8,089 nucleotides of DNA, taken from Methanothrix sp. GTDB lineage: Archaea > Halobacteriota > Methanosarcinia > Methanotrichales > Methanotrichaceae. Positions 1 through 5,997 of the stretch are shown in pieces. Under the pieces are notes generated by a model. The model saw only the letters and a list, made by a program, of their open reading frames with translations, made no database searches and was not told the origin of the DNA. The stretch spans positions 1 through 8,089 of the forward strand of contig JAQTYS010000119.1 of assembly GCA_028688175.1 (NCBI GenBank), written 5' to 3'. The stretch's first letter is position 1, and each line of letters starts with the position of its first letter. The position numbers were made by a program, and so were the translations under genes.

Positions 1-137
1 ATTCTCTGCAGGCATTGAAGAATTGGGATCTCGAAAAGGTCGGCGAATTGGGCATAAATTGGTCCGAATTTAATGAGCTGATTGGCGTAAAAAAATGGCG
101 GCAGCTGGAGAAGGAATTCGGATCAGGGACTCCCTAA
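1..137 (+). CDS. C-terminal end of an unidentified protein (partial)
   Basis: The frame starting at base 3 is open from the left edge and ends at TAA 135-137, giving the last 44 residues of a protein that begins outside the window. The tail is rich in Trp, Lys and Glu (three Trp, several E/K/L runs) and reads as soluble and helical; the last residues are GSGTP. No domain is recognisable in so short a piece, so no function is offered. The other two forward frames are closed by stops at 16-18 and 71-73, which supports this frame. The gap of 123 bases to the next gene argues against tight coupling with it. Confidence 0.6.
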   Translation, partial: SLQALKNWDLEKVGELGINWSEFNELIGVKKWRQLEKEFGSGTP

Positions 138-260
138 AACCACAATCGCATCAACGTGGGCTATACATGCGGTCTAAACTTGAGCGCTAAACCTCAGAGC
201 TAAATTCCGGCGGGCTCTGCCCAACAACTTCATGCCCTTTGAGAATGAAGAATACGTCAA

Positions 261-1757
261 ATGAATGCTAATATGAGTTCAGATCCGAAAGTCGATGATA
301 TGCAGAGCCGTGCAATTCTGCAGAAGATCGCCAGAAAAGCCCTGATTATGCGTGGTTTGCTTTTCGAATTTTCCTCTCAAGCCTTAGCCGAGCTTGCCCA
401 AATTAAGGAGCCGGCAAAGATCGACCTCACCACGCAGGTTAGGGACCTGAGGGACCTGCTCTGGGCTTCCATCGATAATGATGACTCCGAGGACCTGGAC
501 CAGCTTACCTTTGCAAAGGAGCTGTCTTCGGGAAAGACGAGGATTCTTGTCGCTGTGGCGGACGTGGATGCCCTGGTTAAGAAGAACTCTGCCATAGACC
601 AGGATGCTTGCCACAACACCACCTCGATCTACACCGCCGCCCAGATATTTCCCATGTTGCCGCTGCAACTGTCCACCAACCTTACCTCCCTTAATTTGAA
701 CCAGGACCGCCTGGCAATCGTAGTGGATATGACCATCGGCCCGGACGGATCGCTGCTGGAATCGGACGTCTACCGGGCAGCGGTACGCAATCATGCCAAG
801 CTGGCTTACAATAGCGTGGGCGCCTGGCTGGAAGAAAGGGCACCGATACCCCAGGCGGTGACGGCTGTAGATGGGTTGGCCGAGAATCTGCTGCTTCAGG
901 ATCAGGCAGCCCAGAAGATGAAGAGCTTGCGGCATGCCCAGGGGGCTCTCAGCCTGGAGACCATCGAGGCCAAACCGGTATTCGAGGGCGAGCGGATCAG
1001 CGGTCTGCTGGCGGAGGAAAATAACCGGGCCAAGGAGATCATAGAAGACTTCATGGTTGCAGCAAATGGTGTTACCGTGCGCTACCTCACGGCTCGAAAT
1101 ATCCCTTCCATCCGTCGTGTGGTGCGCATTCCCAGAAGATGGGACCGAATCGTGGAGATTGCCGCTGAGCACGCCTTCAAGCTTCCCAAGAGCCCCAGTC
1201 CCAGAAAGCTGGAGATGTTTCTGAATATGATGAAAAAGGCTGATCCGCTTCGTTTCCCGGATCTCTCTTTAGCCGTAATCAAGCTCCTGGGAAATGGCGA
1301 ATATGTAGCCGAGCTGCCCGGAGTGGAAGCTACAGGACACTTCGCCCTGGCTGTAAAGGACTACACCCACTCCACTGCACCCAACCGCCGCTACCCTGAT
1401 TTGATCACACAGCGCCTGCTCAAAGCTGCCATTGAAAAGAGGCCGATGCCCTATAGCCTGGAAGAGCTGGATTTTCTAGCAGAGAATTGCACGAAGAAAG
1501 AAGATGCAGTTGTCAAAGTGGAGAGGCAGGTGGGCAAATCGGCAGCAGCACTTCTGCTCGAATCAAGGATTGGAGAGAGGTTTGATGCCATGGTAACCGG
1601 GGCGTCTGAGAAAGGCACCTGGGTACGGCTACTTGATATTCCCGTGGAAGGGATGCTCAAGAGTGGAAGTAAGGGCCTTGACGTGGGAGATCGGGTCATG
1701 GTAGAGCTGGCCTGTGTAGATGTAGAGCAAGGATTTATCGATTTCATTAGACGGTAG
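261..1757 (+). CDS. RNase II/RNB-family 3'-5' exoribonuclease, compact archaeal-type
   Basis: The 498-residue product carries an RNB catalytic domain (about residues 60-390) and a short S1-like RNA-binding domain at the C-terminus (about 436-498). Family members degrade single-stranded RNA processively from the 3' end with metal ions, in the cytoplasm. Visible landmarks are the metal-ligand cluster IDNDDSEDLDQL (71-82), the EIIEDFMVAAN motif (259-269), and the RNB signature GHFALAVKDYTHSTAPNRRYPD (359-380, core key residues H360, Y368, T372, P374, R376, R377, D380). By alignment with E. coli RNase II (D201, D207, D209, D210) the ligands map to D72, D78, D80 and Q81, so the fourth Asp is Gln here. 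At 498 residues it is shorter than E. coli RNase II (644) and lacks the N-terminal cold-shock domains. ATG 261 is the first start; ATG 273 is an in-frame alternative. No strong SD precedes either one. Family assignment is secure; catalytic activity is inferred. Confidence 0.93.
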   Translation: MNANMSSDPKVDDMQSRAILQKIARKALIMRGLLFEFSSQALAELAQIKEPAKIDLTTQVRDLRDLLWASIDNDDSEDLDQLTFAKELSSGKTRILVAVADVDALVKKNSAIDQDACHNTTSIYTAAQIFPMLPLQLSTNLTSLNLNQDRLAIVVDMTIGPDGSLLESDVYRAAVRNHAKLAYNSVGAWLEERAPIPQAVTAVDGLAENLLLQDQAAQKMKSLRHAQGALSLETIEAKPVFEGERISGLLAEENNRAKEIIEDFMVAANGVTVRYLTARNIPSIRRVVRIPRRWDRIVEIAAEHAFKLPKSPSPRKLEMFLNMMKKADPLRFPDLSLAVIKLLGNGEYVAELPGVEATGHFALAVKDYTHSTAPNRRYPDLITQRLLKAAIEKRPMPYSLEELDFLAENCTKKEDAVVKVERQVGKSAAALLLESRIGERFDAMVTGASEKGTWVRLLDIPVEGMLKSGSKGLDVGDRVMVELACVDVEQGFIDFIRR

Positions 1758-1820
1758 AATTAGAGCCGGGATCAAAGAGGCAATCAAAAGGATTAATAAT
1801 GAATGAAGCAGCTATCTGAT

Positions 1821-1826
1821 GAGGAG
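1821..1826 (+). promoter_or_regulatory. ribosome binding site deciding the start at 1833
   Basis: GAGGAG lies six bases before ATG 1833, an ideal SD spacing. It lies inside the longer frame that begins at ATG 1803 and so argues for the shorter, signal-peptide-first product. The upstream ATG has only a weaker AAAGG further back. Confidence 0.65.
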
Positions 1827-1832
1827 ATTAAA

Positions 1833-2981
1833 ATGTCCAGAGCGTTGCTGATTGTTGTGCTGTTCCTGTTGGCGATCCTATCGGTAGCTTGCGGCCAGCA
1901 AGCGGATACTAATGAACCAAACAATGAGATAGGAGATGCAACCGATCTGAGTTCCAGTCAGACGGTAAGCGCCAGCATTTACCCAGCTCAGGATGGAGAC
2001 TTCTACAAGATTTATGTTGACAGTCCGGGGATACTGCAGGCCCAGCTATCCAATGTTCCTGCGGAGATGAAAGGCAGGATAGATTTCTACGGCAGGAACT
2101 ACAACTGGATAACCAGAAAGGATGCAGAGAACCCTGGTGATGGTGTTGTCCTGGCCGTCGATATAGGCAAAGCCGGTTGGTACTATTACGGAATAGGGGA
2201 CCTCAATGGCGGTTCTTATGGATCGGATTATTTCCTTGAAGTATCCTTTGAGCCGGTGGTAGATGAGGAGCCCAATGGCGAGATTGGAGACGCTACCGAG
2301 GTTCAATTATCTCAGCCAGTTAATGCTTACATCTTCCCGGCCGGAGACGGAGATTTCTACAAGGTATTTCTCAACAGCTCCGGCATTCTGGAAGCATCAC
2401 TTACGAATGTGCCCCAAGCCATTGCGGGCAGCATGAAAGGCCGGATCGATCTCTACGGCAAGAATATGAACTGGATAACCAGGATGGACGCAGAGAACCC
2501 TGGTGATGATGCGATCCTGACAGTGGACATCGGTAATCCCAGCTGGTACTACTTGGGTGTAGGCGATCTTAATGGTGGATCGTATAACTTGACCTATGGC
2601 TTCCTGGTGAACTTCAAGCCCATAGTTGATGAGGAGCCGAATAATGAGATAAGCGATGCCACAGAGATACAGAAGGGCAGTGAGATTAAGGGATTTATCT
2701 TTCCGGCGGGGGACGGAGATTTCTACAAGATCTATGTTGACGCACCCGGATCGCTCCAGGCTTCCCTGGAGGGCGTTCCGAAATCAACCAAAGCCAGTAT
2801 GAAAGGCCGGATCGACTTCTACGGCAAGAACTACAACTGGATAACCAGAATGGATGCCCAAAAGCCTGGGGATGATGTTCTGCTTAAGGTGGACATAGCC
2901 ACGGCTGGATGGTATTACTTCGGCATCGGCGATCTTAATGGCGGATCGTATGATGCGAAATATTCCTTCAAAGTAACTTGA
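1833..2981 (+). CDS. exported protein with three tandem PPC-like domains
   Basis: The product has 382 residues from ATG 1833. That start is preferred because GAGGAG (1821-1826) lies six bases upstream and the protein then opens directly with a signal sequence (MSRALLIVVLFLLAILSVAC). The frame also has an ATG at 1803, ten codons upstream, which would put an acidic leader before the signal. The Cys at the end of the hydrophobic segment sits in LSVAC, an imperfect lipobox, so the protein may be lipid-anchored or simply cleaved and secreted. The rest is three repeats of about 115-122 residues, each with EPNxEIxDAT, DGDFYK, MKGRID, NWITR and GDLNGGSY. The pattern of acidic start, D-x-D-F/Y, and closing WYY...G...Y strands resembles the bacterial pre-peptidase C-terminal (PPC) fold, a beta-sandwich of extracellular proteins. 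No protease or other catalytic domain is present. It may be a surface or adhesive protein; that role is inference. It follows the RNB gene by 75 bases and ends at a terminator. Confidence 0.85.
   Translation: MSRALLIVVLFLLAILSVACGQQADTNEPNNEIGDATDLSSSQTVSASIYPAQDGDFYKIYVDSPGILQAQLSNVPAEMKGRIDFYGRNYNWITRKDAENPGDGVVLAVDIGKAGWYYYGIGDLNGGSYGSDYFLEVSFEPVVDEEPNGEIGDATEVQLSQPVNAYIFPAGDGDFYKVFLNSSGILEASLTNVPQAIAGSMKGRIDLYGKNMNWITRMDAENPGDDAILTVDIGNPSWYYLGVGDLNGGSYNLTYGFLVNFKPIVDEEPNNEISDATEIQKGSEIKGFIFPAGDGDFYKIYVDAPGSLQASLEGVPKSTKASMKGRIDFYGKNYNWITRMDAQKPGDDVLLKVDIATAGWYYFGIGDLNGGSYDAKYSFKVT
1914..2978 (+). repeat. three tandem in-frame copies of a ~350-base PPC-like module
   Basis: Approximate units are 1914-2267, 2268-2633 and 2634-2978. 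Each opens with the codons for EPN and closes just after GDLNGGSY plus one more strand. DNA identity persists in blocks, for example ggagatttctacaag, atgaaaggccggatcga, tacggcaagaa and aactggataaccag. Units 2 and 3 share a four-residue insertion before MKGRID (VPQAIAGSMKG and VPKSTKASMKG) that unit 1 lacks (VPAEMKG). This suggests units 2 and 3 separated most recently. Confidence 0.9.
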
Positions 2982-2999
2982 GTCTTGTGTGATGGGATT

Positions 3000-3041
3000 G
3001 GAGTCCGGCTTTATTGCCGGGATCTCCATATTTTTGTCTTT
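3000..3041 (+). terminator. hairpin terminator after the PPC-repeat gene
   Basis: The arms are GGAGTCCGGC (3000-3009) and GCCGGGATCTCC (3016-3027). They pair as CCGGC/GCCGG and GGAG/CTCC around a small internal asymmetry, with a T-rich loop (3010-3015). TTTTTGTCTTTCT follows from 3031. A stem followed by a T-run 19 bases after the stop codon is what a transcription end looks like in both bacteria and many archaea. Confidence 0.7.
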
Positions 3042-3223
3042 CTGAGAAAGATACTGGGCACGCTGCGCAATGATAAAGGAACATCGATCCCCGAGCGAAT
3101 CATAACGGCACTGACAACTTGGGGACAGAGGAGACTCAATTGCCTCCAAATGCTAACGGCTTGACTGGCCTGCTAAACACGTACGATGTCAAGAACCAAC
3201 CGATAATCCTTTCTGAAAAATAT

Positions 3224-3829
3224 TCACCTTTCCACTGCAACTGCTACTTTTCCATGATTTATAATTTCTTTTGTTACTGTAACTAACAGCGTTCCTGTGT
3301 CAAAATCTCTAATTTCAGTCCTCTTTTGTGACCAATTAGCTCCAGATGTTAAAGTAAAATTATTTCTATCTATTGTAATAGTTGCATTATCTCCTTCTAC
3401 GTCCAGGATGCTGATATCATCCCCAACATACGGCAATTCATTAATTACGGTTAAGTAGCTTGAAATACCGCCACCTAAATCGCCTGAAATAGAAAATCGA
3501 TTTCCCAATAGTGCTTTTGTTTCAGAATCCGGCTCTATCAACTCATTCGTGCTTAGTCTTGAGTTGTGAATATCATAAGTAGGAAAGTCGATGGAATACT
3601 CAGGAGCCGTTCCTTTCACGATTTCACCAATTTCTGTGACCTTCCGTTCGATGAATAGATACATATTGTCTGAATTGGATGTTTTTTCTTGCTCTTTCTG
3701 AATATCGAATAAACCATTTTCACTTAGCCAAGCTTTGATGCCTTCATCGTATACCGTTTGCTGTTCAAAGGCGGATACAGAAATTGCTGGAAATACCAAA
3801 GTTAGGATGAATATCAATTTATAATCCAT
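3224..3829 (-). CDS. small secreted protein of unknown function, AT-rich
   Basis: The protein is 201 residues from ATG 3829 (- strand). AAGGAG lies nine bases before that ATG. The longer frame starting at ATG 3847 would place this SD inside its own codons 2-3, so the shorter start is preferred. It opens with a clear Sec-type signal peptide, MDYKLIFILTLVFPAISVSA, with likely cleavage before FEQQ. The mature part is mixed and beta-prone. Its N-terminal third is acidic and polar, there is a glycine run (GDLGGG), and the C-terminal third is strand-like and ends in KVAVAVER. Three N-x-S/T sequons lie close together (NAT, NFT, NWS), which fits extracellular N-glycosylation. I do not recognise the family. 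Codons end mostly in A or T, unlike the G/C-ending codons of the RNB and helicase genes, which suggests transfer from an AT-richer source. It stands alone, convergent with the gene on its left. Confidence 0.7.
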   Translation of the reverse strand: MDYKLIFILTLVFPAISVSAFEQQTVYDEGIKAWLSENGLFDIQKEQEKTSNSDNMYLFIERKVTEIGEIVKGTAPEYSIDFPTYDIHNSRLSTNELIEPDSETKALLGNRFSISGDLGGGISSYLTVINELPYVGDDISILDVEGDNATITIDRNNFTLTSGANWSQKRTEIRDFDTGTLLVTVTKEIINHGKVAVAVER

Positions 3830-3903
3830 ATAAAACATCTCCTTCATTATATTACATAAAATTTGTGTATTAATTGCATATTCAGATGCTAATCGCTATT
3901 CCT

Positions 3904-4347
3904 CTACCACGCCATCAGATCTATCCCCTCGATCTTCACCATCGCATCTTCAGAGTGCACCACCACTCCCGGGTAAACCTTCTGCATCATAGAGTAGCTC
4001 GGGCAGAAATCGCACCGTCTCGCCCACTTCCGGTCTCCTGCCCCGGCTCACCGTCCCCTCGAAGGTGGCCACCAGGCAGATGCAATGTCCTCAGGCGCGG
4101 GCAGTCCTTGTAGCAGATGCACCGGCCCGACCAGATGCACGGTAACGATTCCCTGCTTGTTCTTGAGGACCCTGGCAAAATAGGTGATCGGGCAACTCAA
4201 TTGCCGGCGGCGGCAGATCTCTCCCTTTTTCAGCCGAACCTCGGGATTGAAGGGATGCAGATTATACCGGCAGGAGGGCTCTTCAGGCAGAGGCGCTTTG
4301 GCGAAGCCTGCCGCCTATAAATCGGCCTTCCGAAGCTTCGATGGCAT
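3904..4347 (-). pseudogene. broken gene with two in-frame stops and two apparent frameshifts
   Basis: One - strand frame runs from ATG 4347 (AGGAGGGA just upstream at 4355-4348) to TAG 3906-3904, which is 147 codons. It is interrupted by TAG at codon 11 (4317-4315) and TGA at codon 100 (4050-4048). The first part reads like a real protein, with PEEPSCRYNLHPFNPEVR then KKGEICRRRQLSCPITYFAR. So does the end, with CDFCPSYSMMQKVYPG and then VVVHSEDAMVKIEGIDLMAW. Between them codon quality moves to another frame for 22 codons (4081-4016: ICLVATFEGTVSRG and onward). Extra bases at 4083-4082 and 4015 would restore a single frame. A third frame around 4139-4090 offers RCICYKDCPRL with mostly G/C third positions, so the path there is ambiguous. 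Cysteines at 26, 45, 52, 112 and 115 of the main frame hint at a metal-binding or cysteine-rich protein. The family is not recognised. The + strand also has a 67-codon frame (4117-4320), but it lacks an RBS, and purine bias at 3904-4080 favours the - strand. Confidence 0.45.
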
Positions 4348-4355
4348 TCCCTCCT

Positions 4356-4612
4356 GGTGTCATGCGGACGCGCGTGCGTGGGCGCGAGCAGGTTTGAACG
4401 GGATCCCGGCAGCGACCGTTGCGGCTCACGGGCGCAGGAGCCACGCGCGAGCGGGGACGCGGCGGTCAGCCCGGCCCCTGTTGTGCCATTGAGCCAGATG
4501 GCTGGGGATACTGTCGGCCTAGATAGAGGCCCTTGGGATTGATCGTATTTGAATAGCAGTTCTCCGTCCGTTCGTCCTCTGTGCTCAGCCCTGCGTTAGG
4601 GCGCGCGTGCAC
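4356..4612 (+). mobile_element. possible 3' remnant of an IS200/IS605-type tnpB with right-end hairpins
   Basis: This GC-rich patch has no intact gene. One + frame gives CHADARAWARAGLNGIPAAT, which resembles the end of TnpB, where a Cys/His zinc motif and a D-x-N-A-A-x-N-I-L stretch precede a hydrophobic tail. Another frame, past a presumed frameshift, gives SGDAAVSPAPVVPLSQMAGD, like the variable tails after the catalytic core. No upstream TnpB sequence is present, so only the last part would remain. Several stem-loops fill the patch. CGCGCGTG (4369-4376) pairs with CACGCGCG (4442-4449). CGGGATCCCG (4399-4408) is a perfect palindrome. GGCTC/GAGCC (4423-4427/4438-4442) forms a 5-bp stem. GCCCT/AGGGC (4588-4592/4598-4602) sits near the presumed right end. 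This resembles the structured 3' RNA of such elements, but no database match was possible and the call is tentative. Confidence 0.3.
4581..4612. repeat. compound stem-loop GTGC-GCCCT/AGGGC-GCAC
   Basis: The inner stem is GCCCT (4588-4592) and AGGGC (4598-4602) with loop GCGTT. The outer stem is GTGC (4581-4584) and GCAC (4609-4612). The core resembles the GC-rich right-end hairpin of IS200/IS605 elements. It has no T-run on either side, so it is a poor intrinsic terminator. Confidence 0.5.
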
Positions 4613-4639
4613 AGGTTCCACAATTTCGTTTTCATTTAA

Positions 4640-4662
4640 AGCTGGAGATCGCTGATTTCTCC
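4640..4662 (-). terminator. possible weak terminator after the binding-protein gene
   Basis: Reading on the - strand just past the stop codon, GGAGA (4662-4658) pairs with TCTCC (4648-4644) around a nine-base loop and is followed by AGCTTTAAAT. The stem is perfect but short, and the T-run is minimal. Confidence 0.3.
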
Positions 4663-4663
4663 G

Positions 4664-5929
4664 CTAAGTCCTTGCCTTTACGGTCTGTCCCTTGAAATTT
4701 AGCACTCCTCCACTGGGCCCAGATCTGAAATCTCCAGCAGTCTGCCAGAAGTAGTTGTTGTTGGTTTTATTTACTGCTAGAAATTGATATGTCGCTGATT
4801 CTCTATCCCCTGCATTATTTATGCTAAGCGGTCCTGTAATTCCTGTGAACCTATTGGCTATGTTGGTTAGAGCTTCTTTGAGTTGAGATGTGTTTCCGGA
4901 TGCTCCCAAAATCAAAGATTCAGATGCAATCCATAGTGCGTCGTAAGACGCCAAAGCATAGCCGCTGGGAGAGGATCCCGTCTGCTGTTTGATTCTCTCA
5001 ATAACATTTTCATAATCGCTCATATTCCTGATAAGTTGTCCTGGTAAAACTCCATAGATAGGGCAGATTAATCCTGTTTTGTAAGCGAATTCTGCGGCAG
5101 TGGAGTTCTCAACTAGAATAGACGCATTCGCTATTCCATCTGATCCAAACCATCTCACCGATGATAGCTCACGATCTCTGGAGGCCATCGCCATTAGAGG
5201 TATTGCCTCATCAAATGAGACCATGTAGACGCCTATCCCTGCAGGACCATATCTGCTCTTGCTCTCCTTTACAATGGAGCTCAATTTATTGATCCCAGAG
5301 GAATGGTCAAATCCTGGCTCGTAGCTCACTCCTTCCAGCACCACTCCTCCATAACCCTCAAAACTGGATTTGGTGGCATTTAGCAATCCTTCACCCCAAA
5401 CGTCTCCTCTGGTTATAGGGACTATCACAGTGATATTCTCGAGTTTTAGCAATTCTGCCATAGCTTTGCCCTGATTTACATCATCCGGAACCAGCCTGAT
5501 AACGTTGTCTCCAGGTATTGCCAGAGATGGGGATGTACTGGCAGTTCCTATGACTATTATATTATTAGCATCGGCATAATCTTTCATGGCATAAAGCTCA
5601 GAGCTGGATATAGCAGCAATTACCAGACGTATCCCCTGCCCGCCAATGTTTTTTAGTTCCCGCAGAGCAGTCTCAGGATCAGTCATAGTATCCTCAATCG
5701 TTAGATTAACCCTCCGAGAAGAGCCGATATCCTTCAGGAAATCATTTACGTCTTCAGCAGCAATGTCCAGGGCGACATTTGATATGGCCCCCTGTGAAGC
5801 CCAGTCCCCTGTAATGGGGAGCAGTGCACCTATCCTAATCTCCTGCGCCTTAGAATCTGCTCCGTATCCTGCATTAGCTGCAGCCATAATGCAGATCAAA
5901 CAGGATAAAATCAAGTAAGACTTCATCAT
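4664..5929 (-). CDS. extracytoplasmic branched-chain amino acid-type (LivK-like) solute-binding protein
   Basis: The protein has 421 residues. It begins with a Sec signal peptide (charged MMKSY, then LILSCLICIMAAANAG; likely cleavage after GYGA, near residue 24). The mature part starts with IRIGALLPITGDWASQG (31-47), the standard first strand and loop of type 1 periplasmic-binding proteins (Peripla_BP_6/LivK class). The family pattern continues with VIAAISSSE (103-111), the ligand-contacting GTASTSPSL (128-136), VPDDVNQG (147-154), and the late SYDALWIASE (328-337). Members capture amino acids, amides, urea or related solutes outside the membrane for an ABC importer, or serve as sensors. The substrate cannot be read here. 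Eight N-x-S/T sequons (N75, 165, 184, 268, 275, 302, 346, 387) suit an archaeal surface glycoprotein. ATG 5929 is chosen because AAGGA lies seven bases upstream. No permease or ATPase gene adjoins it, so it may be an orphan receptor or part of a dispersed system. Confidence 0.9.
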   Translation of the reverse strand: MMKSYLILSCLICIMAAANAGYGADSKAQEIRIGALLPITGDWASQGAISNVALDIAAEDVNDFLKDIGSSRRVNLTIEDTMTDPETALRELKNIGGQGIRLVIAAISSSELYAMKDYADANNIIVIGTASTSPSLAIPGDNVIRLVPDDVNQGKAMAELLKLENITVIVPITRGDVWGEGLLNATKSSFEGYGGVVLEGVSYEPGFDHSSGINKLSSIVKESKSRYGPAGIGVYMVSFDEAIPLMAMASRDRELSSVRWFGSDGIANASILVENSTAAEFAYKTGLICPIYGVLPGQLIRNMSDYENVIERIKQQTGSSPSGYALASYDALWIASESLILGASGNTSQLKEALTNIANRFTGITGPLSINNAGDRESATYQFLAVNKTNNNYFWQTAGDFRSGPSGGVLNFKGQTVKART

Positions 5930-5950
5930 TCATGCATCCTTAGCGTTTTG

Positions 5951-5959
5951 TTATTTATA
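5951..5959 (-). promoter_or_regulatory. archaeal TATA box for the binding-protein gene
   Basis: The - strand reads TATAAATAA in the 68-base gap between the helicase stop and the ATG at 5929. Its centre is about 26 bases before that ATG. Archaeal transcription normally starts roughly 25-27 bases after the TATA centre, so transcription would begin at or very near the start codon. The gene is therefore probably transcribed on its own, not only as read-through from the helicase. Confidence 0.55.
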
Positions 5960-5997
5960 CCATTCATCGACTTTGAACTCCTTTCAGAGCACAAATA

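Noticed and set aside
384..1172. A 262-codon - strand open frame opposite the RNB gene
   Set aside because: The RNB motifs are unmistakable on the + strand. The antisense product shows no domain and is an effect of G/C-rich codon use.
1803..1832. Longer start for the PPC-repeat gene at ATG 1803
   Set aside because: It would put an acidic ten-residue leader before the signal peptide and bury a well-spaced GAGGAG inside the coding part.
3110..3150. Imperfect inverted repeat TTGGGG...GAGG...CCTCCAA
   Set aside because: The arms pair only with gaps and have no T-run or partner element. This is not above chance.
3042..3223. Open + frame with ILGTLRNDKGTSIPERIITA, like a helical repeat piece
   Set aside because: It lies right after the terminator, has no start codon or RBS, is about 50 codons long, and I see no family match. 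Chance openness is enough to explain it; otherwise I see nothing in this gap.
4117..4320. A 67-codon + strand frame opposite the broken gene
   Set aside because: It is in exact antisense register with the - strand frame, has no SD before its ATG, and purine bias nearby favours the - strand. It is kept only as an alternative.
4356..4500. Stable structured RNA gene (SRP RNA, RNase P RNA or tRNA) suggested by high GC and many stems
   Set aside because: The SRP helix 8 core (GTCAGG...GGAAGG.AGCAG) and the RNase P GAGGAAAGTCC motif are absent. GGTTTGAAC at 4391-4399 resembles a T-loop, but its flanks do not form a T-arm or cloverleaf.
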